Assembly: GCF_001625305.1 (NCBI RefSeq)
Contig: NW_017804620.1
Coordinates: forward strand, 145,113-209,112
From: Branchiostoma belcheri
Lineage: Eukaryota > Chordata > Leptocardii > Amphioxiformes > Branchiostomatidae
Direction of reading: 5' to 3'
Length of the DNA: 64,000 bases
The position numbers and the translations under genes are program-made. Positions 47,301 through 56,927 of the stretch are shown here, in pieces. Positions within the stretch are counted from its first letter, which is position 1. Every line of letters starts with the position of its first letter. The notes beneath the pieces were generated by a model. The model searched no databases and was not told the origin of the DNA. It saw only the letters and a program-made list of their open reading frames with translations.

Positions 47301-47693
47301 CCGTTTCGCGTCTGCTTGCACCACCGCGACTTTCTCCCGGGCGTCCCAATCGCCGAGAACATCTTAAACGCCGTCAGTGCCAGCAAGAGAACCATCATTC
47401 TTCTGTCCAACAACTTCTTAGAAAGCGACTGGTGTCAGCTGGAGTTCCAGGCCGCGCACGCGCAGATGCTACAGGACAGGGCTAATCGCGTGATCGTGAT
47501 TCTACTGGACGACATCCCCGCCGAAAACGCCCCTGCGGACATCCAGCATTACCTGAAGACCAACACGTACCTGAAGTGGGGGGACGAACGTTTCTGGGAA
47601 CGGCTGATTTACGCCATGCCGAGACCCAGGCCGCATGCGCAAAACGAGGACGGAGATGAGCTGGCCATGGTCGAACTGGACCACAATGGTTGA
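44394..47693 (+). CDS. Toll-like receptor 1 (multiple-cysteine-cluster type)
   Basis: One coding exon of 1099 residues. An acceptor (CATTTTTTCAG) at 44369 shows a 5'UTR intron. Order of domains: signal peptide; N-terminal Cys cluster (CNCRQS..CDCPELS); about 17 leucine-rich repeats; first LRR C-terminal Cys cluster from about 571 (NPLVCDCGLYEL); second N-terminal cluster about 657 (CPSECSCSFQG); five further LRRs; second C-terminal cluster about 828 (NPLTCGCDVLWF); transmembrane helix about 891-915; TIR domain about 941-1080 with YDAFLSYS (box 1), RDFLPG (box 2) and RFWERL (box 3). Two ectodomain blocks with paired Cys clusters are the Drosophila-Toll-like architecture, which amphioxus also has. 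It should signal through TIR adaptors after ligand-driven dimerisation; the ligand is unknown. It converges on its paralogue at 50079-53363. Confidence 0.95.
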   Translation: MAGVLPVLIIIYAISCGVAMDTSETGSTGGESSQFAEPQICNCRQSRLVDSFFKLSCDCPELSSLSVSGNISTDSGITDFEVICERRSAVNTSGLFPTSVKKLMLTNCFRQDIVKEVFYGLPKLEDLTIGNTPKVVWTDSEVYVDEESELDKIYSDESFSPVELDPKLFLSMPQLETLTLSFLLLDRFPEALYEDVNGTYPLPNLTSLGLLGNRISYLKPEYLHHMTNLKSFSIDISRISNISASFPFLPSLQSVSIANNLIRSLVGSHFQNLSNLQSLDLHGQYSLDKNSNSSKYNSSSIIGIGALEFIFPTTFLGLSKLKSLTLAQSYIKSIPNGAFRELKNLDRLDISDGLVNSIGRLAFQGLSLLKSLDLSKNNLIMIDPSVFDGLSSLLYLRLQENFLIYLSPTTFENMQYLLNLNLANNFLSTLTRETLSPLQNLRTLNVQKNLLVDAAEVFFGITSDFCEDIDVSHNRFQLLDPASLNNLGIDHRTVHVNLTHNYLWFLNASAYSIASKARDLSLMLDLRWNRFTSLPFETSLFRKFSKSRIPMGYVRGWSQEYGDISLLMTYNPLVCDCGLYELISNLDVAEQGVLYTKTDFKDMECAAPDTLRGRKVVDLSPSELWCPNECDNRLYYCYCFEQAGKLFRTPQCETDWMTCPSECSCSFQGELHSSTATLNELVNCSRRNLSSIPDDISNVTTILHLEGNQLTVINESVLPQLLMIRELYLNDNNISQIGNMTFNNFISLAILRLDGNNISEINSQVFKFLSNLRELYLNHSGVRYLAADSFHDLAKLQKLHLENNKLKSLPENTFSGLKKLTLLGIHGNPLTCGCDVLWFANWLRSRVYLLSQGRNVSCVASTKVTRDILSLSAAQFDCEDLQAAQARTRLTIGLSIALVLVTIILVFVIVVVKRKEDIQVYLYARYGWRFREEEEDDEDKEYDAFLSYSQHDLDMVLQDVLPALENREPPFRVCLHHRDFLPGVPIAENILNAVSASKRTIILLSNNFLESDWCQLEFQAAHAQMLQDRANRVIVILLDDIPAENAPADIQHYLKTNTYLKWGDERFWERLIYAMPRPRPHAQNEDGDELAMVELDHNG

Positions 47694-48470
47694 CCACTTG
47701 ACCCCACCAGGCCAGGGTACAGAAATTCCAAATAGGTCTAGGACTTGCTAGGTCAAGTTCCACCATCTTTCAAAGTTTACGCACCGAAAAAGAATTGTAT
47801 TCGACCTTCAACTTCAAGATTGTGGACGGCCAATAATGAGAGTGCCCGTTTGATGACATTCCAAGTCAAAAACATAGAAATGCATCAATTTCGTTGGTTA
47901 TTAGGCAAATGTAAATAATATAATAGGTTCAGATATATATATATTATTGATACTCTGTAAAGGAATGGTGTATTTTGAAATATGGCATAGTAATTGGTAT
48001 GAGGACAAGCAATCGTGAATTTCGTGTTTAGTGACTACTTTATACATAATGTACTAAAAGGTTGATGGCTATGGTGAAGTATATGGGTGATAAACGTTGT
48101 CTTGTGATTCAAGGAGTTATCTTGATAGTAGTTGTAATTAAGAGTGTAAATATATGAGGTAAACTGGTAGTCTTAATATTGTATTTGTTAACTGTTCTAT
48201 GATAATATAATAGTGTAATAATGCTATGTACGTGATCTAAAACCATTTTGTTTGAAGTGGTGAAAACAGAGGTGACGACGTAGTACTATGATGTTGTACT
48301 ATGATGTAGATCATGTAAAATCCCACTTGGTGGTGTACGCCGGCCCAACAGTACGGTTGAGGAGTACTACTTAGATTTTTTTTAAATTTCAGGAGTAGAT
48401 TTAGATGTTTGGTAATGGGAATTTGATTTGTAAATTATTCAATTTTATCAGATATGAATAAAGTATTATA
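47694..48470 (+). other. 3'UTR of TLR 1
   Basis: AT-rich non-coding sequence ending in AATAAA at 48457-48462, within 'gatatgaataaagtatta'. The minus-strand TLR 2 keeps the same motif context. Confidence 0.65.
48457..48462 (+). terminator. Polyadenylation signal of TLR 1
   Basis: AATAAA 764 bases after the stop codon, in sequence homologous to the polyadenylation site of TLR 2. Confidence 0.65.
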
Positions 48471-48773
48471 TCTGCAGCTATCTGCCTTTGTACTTTCTGT
48501 GTTTGACTCCATTTAAATTTGCTGCGAGAGATGTAAGCTGAAAGATAGGTTTATTTTTAGGCTTCTTACCTTTTATAACATCTGAAACGAGCCCATGTGA
48601 TTATTCTGGCAGAATAATCGAGGGATTTGCCCTTAGGGAAGTTGCGTATTGCTGGTACAAAGATGTTAAAGGTTATACCATTATGTTAAAGAGTTAATTG
48701 ACTTTAAACCACATGACTGTTTTTCAAAGCTCTACTGTAGTTCGGAGTGTGGTTGAATATTTATGGACACTCT

Positions 48774-49125
48774 TTTTTGACGACGTCTCAGGGAGGAGCC
48801 TAATGGTACAGTATTGTGTGCAGTTTGCAAGTATTCTAGGAATGGTACAGGCATGTCTCTGACCCACATCTACGCCCACATTCCTGGAAACCCTTGGGAA
48901 GACCTCTCTGCCCCGTATGGCCCTACTTTCTGTGACCCAGGGGCTCGTTCACTATACACTCAGGCAGGCCTGCACTCAGGGGAGGAGTGCACTGTTTCTG
49001 TCTAGACTTAACAGGTACCAAGTCTTCCTCAAAATCATGGTAGTGCCATGCAAACAATAACCCTAACAGCAACCACCGTCGCCATGGCAATGTATGTTTT
49101 CATTACCAGTCTTGTTTTCTATTGT
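48774..49125 (+). repeat. Orphan duplicate of the LRR receptor gene's 5' region
   Basis: Runs parallel to 61111-61480, just upstream of the LRR receptor start, with a 28-base length difference. Shared blocks include 'gacgtctcagggaggagcc', 'gtattgtgtgcagtttgcaa', 'ctctgacccacatctacgcc' and 'aaccaccgtcgccatggcaa'. No receptor coding sequence follows here; the intergenic space between the TLRs resumes. Confidence 0.8.
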
Positions 49126-49361
49126 GTATCCTTCAAGGTAACTGCAGAGAATGTCGCACAGTGTGGTTGTTTCGGTGATTATGTCTGCCTCACTCGTCCT
49201 TTCCCCCAGGGCACTAAATAATCTGATGTTTAGATTACTCCGCCAGGCTGGTTTGAGCTTGTGTAAGAATCATTTACACAAAATGATAAATGTAAAATAA
49301 ACCTTACATTACTGGGAGCAAATAGAGTCAAACACACATTCCTTTACTTCGGATGTAATAC

Positions 49362-49367
49362 TTTATT
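49362..49367 (-). terminator. Polyadenylation signal of TLR 2
   Basis: TTTATT on the plus strand (AATAAA on the minus strand) in 'atgaataaagtatta' context, matching TLR 1. It places a 3'UTR of about 700 bases at 49350-50078, which contains an internal two-copy repeat ('aggattgtttgtccttacac' at 49550 and 49722). Confidence 0.65.
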
Positions 49368-50078
49368 CATATCTGACGGTTAAACACGTTGTTATCGTTA
49401 CACTCTTAACAACTACTTTTAAGATATCTAAAATATCAGAACAAACGACACCTTAACCACAAGGTAACACTTATGCCCCACATCAACTTTAACATAGCCA
49501 TCACCTTTTGTACAATATGTACATATTAGATCACTAGATATGAAATCCAGGATTGTTTGTCCTTACACTCCTAACTACAACTACTTTTAAAGACCTAAAA
49601 TGTTATATCAAACAATTCCTCGAACCCAGAACACCACAAGATAACACTTATGCCTCACATATACTTAAACATAACCATCACCTTTGTACATTATGTCCAT
49701 ATTAGATCACTTAATACGAAATCCAGGATTGTTTGTCCTTACACTTATTACTGTATGTTGTTTTTCAGAACGAAGGCACCATTCCTCACAGTATTACAGA
49801 GTATTGATAACAAAGCCTATATCTGATATCATATTTACATCTTGTAGCCAAAGAGACCGCTGCTCTTGATGCCTCTTTGTGTTTTCGAACTCGAACTGTT
49901 TAGAATGCGTCATCGACTTTCCGCCATCTTGAATTTGGAGGTCAAAGACAATTCTTTCTTGATACGAAAAAAAGATTGGCAGAACTTGACCCAATATATG
50001 TACAAAGTGCATAGACGGCTAGCTGCGAGGCATAGACCTGTTTGAAATTTTTGTAACCGTGCTTTTGGGGTCAAGAGG

Positions 50079-53000
50079 TCAACCATTGTGGTCCAGTTCG
50101 ACCATGGCCAGCTGATCTCCGTCCTCGTTTTGCGCATGCGGCCTGGGTCTCGGCATGGCGTAAATCAGCCGTTCCCAGAAGCGTTCGTCCCCCCACTTCA
50201 GGTACGTGTTGGTCTTCAGGTAATGCTGGATGTCCGCAGGGGCGTTTTCGGCGGGGATGTCGTCCAGTAGAATCACGATCACGCGATTAGCCCTGTCCTG
50301 TAGCATCTGCGCGTGCGCGGCCTGGAACTCCAGCTGACACCAGTCGCTTTCTAAGAAGTTGTTGGACAGAAGAATGATGGTTCTCTTGCTGGCACTGACG
50401 GCGTTTAAGATGTTCTCGGCGATTGGGACGCCCGGGAGAAAGTCGCGGTGGTGCAAGCAGACGCGAAACGGCGGCTCCCTGTTCTCGAGCGCGGGCAAGA
50501 CGTCTTGCAGCACCATGTCTAAGTCGTGTTGACTGTACGATAAGAAGGCGTCGTACTCCTTGTCTTCGTCGTCTTCTTCTTCCCTGAACCTCCATCCGTA
50601 CCTGGCGTACAGGTAGACTTGGATGTCTTCTTTTCGCTTCACGATGACGATCACGCACACTAAAATGATCGTCAAAAGGACCAACGCAATCGACAGACCT
50701 ATGGTGCGTCTGGTTCTTGCTTGGGCTGCCTGTAGGTCATCGCAGTCAAACTGTGCCGCCGACAAACTCAAAATGTCCCGCGTTACTTTTGTACCTGCTA
50801 CGCAGCTGACGTTACGTCTTTGTGACAGAAGGAACGCTCTACTCCGCAGCCAGTTCGCGAACCACAGAACATCGCAGCCGCAGGTCAGCGGATTGCCGTG
50901 AATGCCGAGTAACGTCAGCTTCTTCAAACCAGCAAAGACGTTTTCTGGGACAGACTTGAGCTTGTTGTTCTCCAAGTGTAGTTTCTGTAAATTTGCAAGG
51001 TCCTGAAACGTATCTGCGGTTAGATATTTCACACCGGAATGGTTCAGGTAAAGTTCTCGTAGATTAGAGATGGACTTGAAAACTTGGCTGTTTATCTCTG
51101 AGATGCTGTTACCGTCGAGCCGAAGGATTTCAAGCGAGTTGAAGTTGTTGAACGACATATCGCCAACATAGGAGATGTTATTGTCATTTAGGTAAAGTTC
51201 TCGTATCATCAAAAGTTGGGGAAGAACGGTTTGGTTGATGACTGTTAGCTGATTCCCTTCCAAATGAAGAATTGTTGTGACGTTGGAAATGTCGTCTGGG
51301 ATGGAAGACAAGTTTCTCCGAGAACAGTTCACCAACTCATTGTAAGGAGCTGTGAAAGAATGCAGCTGTCCTTGGAACGAGCAGGAACATTCTGACGGGC
51401 ACGCCTTACGTTCTGACTGACACTCAGGGTCCGCTGACTTAGTTAGCTCTCCTGCATGCTTAAAGCAATGACAATAGTACGGACGGTTGTAGCACTCCTG
51501 CGAGCACCACAGTTCAGAAGGGCTGAGATCTACCACCTTTCTACCACGTAGCGTGTCGGGAAGCCAGCATTCCATGTGTTCGAAGTCAGTCTTTGTGTAA
51601 AGGACACCTTGTTTTGCGACATCCATGTTCAACATAAGTTCGTAAAGCCCACAGTCACAGACTAGTGGATTTTGAGTCATCAGGAGGGAGATATCACCAT
51701 AATCACGTTCGTAAATGTTTGCAATCGATATCATTGATCTATTGAAAGACCAGTATCTTGCTAGCTCAAACGGTAACCAAGTGAAAATGTTCCATCTTAG
51801 GTCGAGTGTCAAGGACAGGTACATCACGTCTACAGAACCGTAAGTTCCTGTATTGTAGAGACGCGATAGATTGCTGTGGGATAAGTCGACATTTACAGTT
51901 TTGCCAGCGATACCGAGAATCTGCAATGATGAGATGTCCAATGACCCCAAGTTGTTGTAGGATAGGTCAATGTTCTGGCAAAAGTTAGACGTAATACCGG
52001 AAAAAACCTCCTCAACATTGACTAGCTGGTTTTTGGGCACATCTAACGTTCGTAGGTTCAGTAGCGGACTGAGTGTTTCATGTGTTAACATTGTTAAGCG
52101 ATTGTTTCCCAAGTACAAATATGACAAATATGGCATGTTTGCAAATGTTGTCCGAGAGATCGAGCGAAGAAAATTGCTTTGCAGATAAAGAGAAATAAGT
52201 GAGGTTAGACTACTAAATACTGAAGGATCAATTGTTGTTAAGTTGTTATAACTCAAGTCCAAAGACTTTAATAGACCCAGTCCTTGAAATGCTGACAACC
52301 CAATATGATCTACAAGCCCATCAGAAATGTTGAGTTGTTCAAGTTTTTCCAAATCCTGAAATGTGCCATTCGGAATAAACCGAATCTTGCTCACTGACAT
52401 ATCAAGAGATTTTAGTTTTGACAGTCCAAGAAAAGAAGTGGAAAAAATGAACTCCATGGCGCCTACACCCAAAACTCCAAAAATAGTGGGATAGCCGTGT
52501 TTGTAACTATAATTGTCGAGTTGTTGATGTAAATCTAATGATTGTAGATTACTAAGGTTTCGAAAGGGGGAACCGGACAAAGATCTGATTCGGTTGGTAC
52601 CTATGTTTAATATTTGTAAGCCTGGTAAGAATGGAAATGATGCCAATAACTTTGAAATATGATTAGCTTCAATATAAAGTGATCTCAATTTTGTCAGGTG
52701 CTGTAAGTATTCTGGTCTTAGGTATGAAATATTGTTGCCTTGAAAAGTAAGACTCTTAAGGTTTGGCAAGGGATATGTACCGTTAACTCTTTGATAGAGG
52801 GCTTTGGGGAATCTGTCAAGAAACAGATAGATCAGAGAGAGCTTCTGTAGTTGTGGCATGGACATAAATAGCTCAGGATCTAGTTCAACCGGTGGAAAAG
52901 ATGCAGTGGTGATGTTGGAATAGTTCCCAACCGATTCTAGTTGAAGAGACGGGAAGTACTGTATAGTCAGGTCCTCTACATTAGGGACACCGTAGAAAAC

Positions 53001-53363
53001 CTCCTTCCCTATATACTGCTGGAAACAATCAAAGAGCATCAGCTTCTTTACTGATGCTGGGAGGAAGCCAAACAGTCCGCTGGTGTTCGTTGATGATTTC
53101 TGTTTGCACCTCACCGCAAAGTCAGTGATTTCTGAGAATCTAGAAAGAATTTGAGACAGAGATTGCCGGGCTACGTGGGTCAGGCTGGACAGATCAGGAC
53201 AAACGCACGCAAAGAAAGTCGGGTTCGACCGACCACAATCGCAGACTCGCTTGTTTACGTTCGGTGAACTTTCACCTCCGGTCGAACCGGTTTCCGACGT
53301 CTCCATGGCAACGCCACAGCTGATCGCGCATACCATTAATAAGACAGGGAGAACTCTTGCCAT
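50079..53363 (-). CDS. Toll-like receptor 2 (multiple-cysteine-cluster type)
   Basis: One coding exon of 1094 residues with the same architecture as TLR 1: signal peptide; Cys cluster (CDCGRS...CVCPDLS); LRR block; first C-terminal Cys cluster (NPLVCDCGLYEL); second N-terminal cluster (CPSECSCSFQG); LRRs; second C-terminal cluster; transmembrane helix; TIR with YDAFLSYS, RDFLPG and RFWERL. A 5'UTR intron acceptor (TTTGATTTCAG) sits at 53388, equivalent to TLR 1. The N-terminal two thirds differs from TLR 1 at many positions, whereas the region from the second Cys block through TIR is nearly identical. In the last 450 bases I count only two nucleotide differences, one silent. This points to gene conversion or a conserved 3' segment rather than simple age. 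Same predicted pathway as TLR 1, probably a different ligand range. Confidence 0.95.
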   Translation of the reverse strand: MARVLPVLLMVCAISCGVAMETSETGSTGGESSPNVNKRVCDCGRSNPTFFACVCPDLSSLTHVARQSLSQILSRFSEITDFAVRCKQKSSTNTSGLFGFLPASVKKLMLFDCFQQYIGKEVFYGVPNVEDLTIQYFPSLQLESVGNYSNITTASFPPVELDPELFMSMPQLQKLSLIYLFLDRFPKALYQRVNGTYPLPNLKSLTFQGNNISYLRPEYLQHLTKLRSLYIEANHISKLLASFPFLPGLQILNIGTNRIRSLSGSPFRNLSNLQSLDLHQQLDNYSYKHGYPTIFGVLGVGAMEFIFSTSFLGLSKLKSLDMSVSKIRFIPNGTFQDLEKLEQLNISDGLVDHIGLSAFQGLGLLKSLDLSYNNLTTIDPSVFSSLTSLISLYLQSNFLRSISRTTFANMPYLSYLYLGNNRLTMLTHETLSPLLNLRTLDVPKNQLVNVEEVFSGITSNFCQNIDLSYNNLGSLDISSLQILGIAGKTVNVDLSHSNLSRLYNTGTYGSVDVMYLSLTLDLRWNIFTWLPFELARYWSFNRSMISIANIYERDYGDISLLMTQNPLVCDCGLYELMLNMDVAKQGVLYTKTDFEHMECWLPDTLRGRKVVDLSPSELWCSQECYNRPYYCHCFKHAGELTKSADPECQSERKACPSECSCSFQGQLHSFTAPYNELVNCSRRNLSSIPDDISNVTTILHLEGNQLTVINQTVLPQLLMIRELYLNDNNISYVGDMSFNNFNSLEILRLDGNSISEINSQVFKSISNLRELYLNHSGVKYLTADTFQDLANLQKLHLENNKLKSVPENVFAGLKKLTLLGIHGNPLTCGCDVLWFANWLRSRAFLLSQRRNVSCVAGTKVTRDILSLSAAQFDCDDLQAAQARTRRTIGLSIALVLLTIILVCVIVIVKRKEDIQVYLYARYGWRFREEEDDEDKEYDAFLSYSQHDLDMVLQDVLPALENREPPFRVCLHHRDFLPGVPIAENILNAVSASKRTIILLSNNFLESDWCQLEFQAAHAQMLQDRANRVIVILLDDIPAENAPADIQHYLKTNTYLKWGDERFWERLIYAMPRPRPHAQNEDGDQLAMVELDHNG

Positions 53364-53579
53364 GGTTCTTGAGACGTGACCAGTTTTCTGAAATCAAAGG
53401 AGAGAGGGATTGGTCATGAATTATCCTGAGGATGGCGACAGTGATCGTTGAAAATGTGATCTCTCTGTACTTGTGTTGGAATAAAGTTCAACCTTTTACT
53501 AAGAGAGGGAAAAGTTGGGATGTGTAAAATGAATCAACTCTATGGCAAACAGATATGTGATAATTAATGACACAAGTAT

Positions 53580-53810
53580 TGTGAATGGCACAAGAGTCTT
53601 TCAACCACGCCCTCTGTTCTGATTGGCCAGTTCATTCTGGCGCTGATGTCTTTTATCCAATCAGATCTTCTGAAACCAATGACGCATTGTCTGTCTACGT
53701 CACAACGTTGTGAGCTATTTTGGGCAGGCTGAACAATGGAAGCAGAACAGGGCCAGTTGAGGGGAAGCCCCTTTATCTGGTCTAAAACTACTTCCTTGAA
53801 GAGTTCCGCT
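53580..53810 (-). promoter_or_regulatory. Promoter region of TLR 2
   Basis: Homologous, inverted, to 44030-44260 upstream of TLR 1. Both keep 'ccttcaagga'/'tccttgaag', 'ttgttcagcct' and an ATTGG/CCAAT inverted pair (here 'gattggcca' and 'ccaatcaga'). CCAAT pairs suggest NF-Y-type binding, which is an inference. Confidence 0.5.
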
Positions 53811-53819
53811 TTTTGGAGC

Positions 53820-53820
<1 letters not shown>

Positions 53821-53895
<75 letters not shown>
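53821..53895. repeat. (TCTA)n microsatellite
   Basis: About 18 perfect TCTA units directly upstream of the TLR 2 promoter homology. Confidence 0.98.
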
Positions 53896-54162
53896 GCATC
53901 TGCTAGTACGATCTGCAAACAACTGTGAAACTGAATATATCAGAAGGGGTAAAATGACAGCCTGAAATCTAGGCTGTCTAATAATGCCAGTTTGCCCAGC
54001 AGTTACGGAGACTTGTCCACGCTTTCACGCCATTATGTCATACCGAAGTGTTACAGAATTTCTTCAGATTTTGTCCTGACGTTTATGTGTTCCTTGAGCT
54101 GAAAATCCCTCTGGATCAGGTCCATTCCCAATACCCTCCCTCGCTTAAGTAAAACTTCCTGT

Positions 54163-54354
54163 AGCCTCTACCAGGCTTCGGGGGGCGGCTGGAAAGAGTA
54201 CAAATTGGCCAAATAGAGAGATAACATGCCAGGAGAGTTGGTCCGCTAGAGAGTACAGTTTGTCGAACCTTGGGTAGCGGCCCAACTCCCCTGGTATGTT
54301 ATCTCTACTTTATTTCTACTCTTCACAACCACCTCTCGAAGCCTGGTAGAGGCT
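54163..54354. mobile_element. Palindromic MITE, family M1, copy 6
   Basis: Full-length copy with 'tagcctctaccaggcttcgg' at one end and 'cgaagcctggtagaggcta' at the other. It lies inside the inverted TLR duplication but has no counterpart at the TLR 1 side, so it inserted after the duplication. Confidence 0.85.
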
Positions 54355-54529
54355 AAACTTCCTGCAAAAATCTCGTCAACAAAGATATCTTACCATGCCA
54401 GTTCCCATTCCTATATTTACCATAGGTGACGAAACTGTACACAGACTAAATGTTCATCAGTGCAAGTCTTCAAATAGCTAGGACAGTAAGAAAGCACTTC
54501 TTACCAGACGGAAGAAAGAATTTGCTTCA

Positions 54530-55035
54530 AAACTATGGCGTTGCTTCTCTCGCCAGCTCACAAACAACAATGGGCGTCTGTGCGCAAGGTTCGTAATTTT
54601 TGACATCGAACAGACATTGCTCTAGGGCATGCAAGACGTGTAACCAATGAATGTTGCAGAACTTGTCGCCACCAAAACAAGAAGAAAATGAGAAAAAGTA
54701 GAGACGCAGCCTGACAAAAACTAGCATGAGCAAGCAATGGTAACACGGCGAAGGCTCACACTCACAATGGATGCCGGCAATGTGGAAAAATGCATGAGGA
54801 ATGTAAGTCATGAATTACCAGGTTTACAGACTTGCACCACCTTTGACACGTTTGGAACAGCAACCCCCGTTTTTTCCCTGAAGGCAAATTAAAGCACTGA
54901 ACCATGATGTATATATGAGGGCAAACGGTGTGTTTTGAGATACATGTACCAACAGACATTCATATCTTGAAGAAGGATGCTCATGAACAAAGAAATATTC
55001 GATCGAGGCATGACGCATGGTTTTAATGTACACTT
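54530..55035 (-). other. Distal upstream region of TLR 2, partner of 42115-42650
   Basis: On the minus strand carries the same ordered blocks as the distal upstream region of TLR 1. No credible coding frame. Confidence 0.6.
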
Positions 55036-55341
55036 CTTTGATTTGGTGACATCTTCAATATACGTTGCTGTTGTATATGATAAGCGATAAAAAAGGCTCC
55101 TGAAGATATAGGTCAAGCCCCGTCGAGATGTATTAGACACGTCCTATATTTTACTGACTAAATAACGATACAGTAGTAACAACTTGCCAAGTTTGCTTGC
55201 CAAGTTTACATCCCGTATAAATACCAGATGCGTTAGAACAAACACCAAAAGATGTTACATATCCACTTGGTGGGTTCAACCTTAGTTTGTCAAAGCCTTA
55301 AGCTGTGTCAGCTTTGTGTGCCAACAACCTGTCATAATGGC

Positions 55342-55488
55342 TAAACAAACAGAGAGATGCCAGGGGAGTTGGTCTGCTGGAGAGAACAGTTTGCCGCTCC
55401 TGCAGGCCAACCCCCCTTGCATGCTATCTCTCTATTTGGCCGATTTCTACTCTTTCCAGCCGCCTCCCGAAGCCTGGTAGAGGATAGG
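55342..55488. mobile_element. Palindromic MITE, family M1, copy 7 (left end truncated)
   Basis: Starts within the left arm ('agagagatgccaggggagtt') and keeps the full right arm to 'cgaagcctggtagagga'. Located 120 bases upstream of the collagen gene's TATA box. Confidence 0.8.
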
Positions 55489-55605
55489 GCTACCCAGCTA
55501 GCCTGTATACTGTCCCTTGCAACAGTGTGGCACTCAGGCCAACAACCTGTCAAATGACTAAACAAATGTTCACGTCAGTGCCCTACTGGTGTAAGCGGTT
55601 TCAAC

Positions 55606-55613
55606 TATAAATA
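55606..55613 (+). promoter_or_regulatory. TATA box of the collagen C4-like gene
   Basis: TATAAATA 171 bases upstream of the start codon at 55784; transcription from about 55637. Confidence 0.6.
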
Positions 55614-55783
55614 CGCCACTTCTACATGGCACCTTTTGATGCAAATCTTGAAGTTTACAAGACTCTGACATGCTGCAAAGTCCAGATGGTCCTACGCACC
55701 ATTCTCGACTACATTCTTACTAGCTGCGCGCAGCTATATTTTTGCTCTAAACTTGCTGTACGAATCTTCAACCCACGGGAGTC

Positions 55784-56635
55784 ATGGCCGCACTTTCTGT
55801 GCTGTTTCTGTTCCTCTGCGTGTCTCTCGGCACGGCTGTGGACACAGAGGGCGAGGAAGACTCGTGCCCAAAGCAGATGTCGAACAGTAACGTGAACAAT
55901 ATCACCGTGGTGGCCCCGACTGGACCGGCGGGAGCTAAGGGGGACACGGGCCCGTCCGGACCGAGAGGCGTACGCGGGGAGAAGGGGGAGACGGGACTGC
56001 CCGGGAAGCTGGGACCAGAGGGACAGGAGGGGGCGAAGGGGGAGAAAGGAGCACCGGGACAGAAGGGGGAACAAGGTGATTTTCTAAGATCCAGGACACA
56101 CCCTGGATTTTACATTGCTCTCAGTCCCTTTTATTAATCTGTTGTCGACTCTAACATATTCTTAACTATTCAAAATTCCATTACCTCATCTGGACTTAAA
56201 GGTTTTACTCACTGGTATGTTGATGTTACATGTTGTCAATTCAGCCTGAGTGATGACTATCATTGTTGTAATTCAGGAGTATGTCCTGGATTGAGAGTAT
56301 GCTGGGGAAATGTCTTCCTAAATCATTCTAATAGTACACTACTTCTATACTTGGTACAATAACTATTACTACCGTGCTGCTACTACTACTACGTCTACTA
56401 TCATACGATTACTACTACCACGACTACTTCTTGTACATGTACTATACTACTACTAACACCCTTTCTGTACTACTTTTACTACTCTACTACTACTACTACT
56501 ACTACTACTACCACTACTACTACTACCCCTACTACTACTACTACTACTACTCCTACTACTACTCCTACTCCTACTACTACCACTACTACTTCTTCTTCTA
56601 CTACTACTAGTACTACTCTACTACTACTACTGCTG

Positions 56636-56666
<31 letters not shown>

Positions 56667-56779
56667 CACTACCACTTCTTCTACTACTCCTACTACTACT
56701 GCTACTACTACTGCTACTACTACTACTACTATTACTACTACTATTAGTAGTAGTGCTGTAACTACTACTACTGCTACTG

Positions 56780-56810
<31 letters not shown>

Positions 56811-56888
56811 CCTCCTCCTCCTCCTACTACTACCACCACCACCACTACTACTATTACTACTACTACTACTACTACCACTACTACTACA

Positions 56889-56927
<39 letters not shown>

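Noticed and set aside
53821..53895. TCTA array as a regulatory motif cluster
   Set aside because: Simple microsatellite with no counterpart at the TLR 1 promoter.
56374..56610. Tyr-rich frame
   Set aside because: Translation of the CTA triplet array inside a collagen intron.
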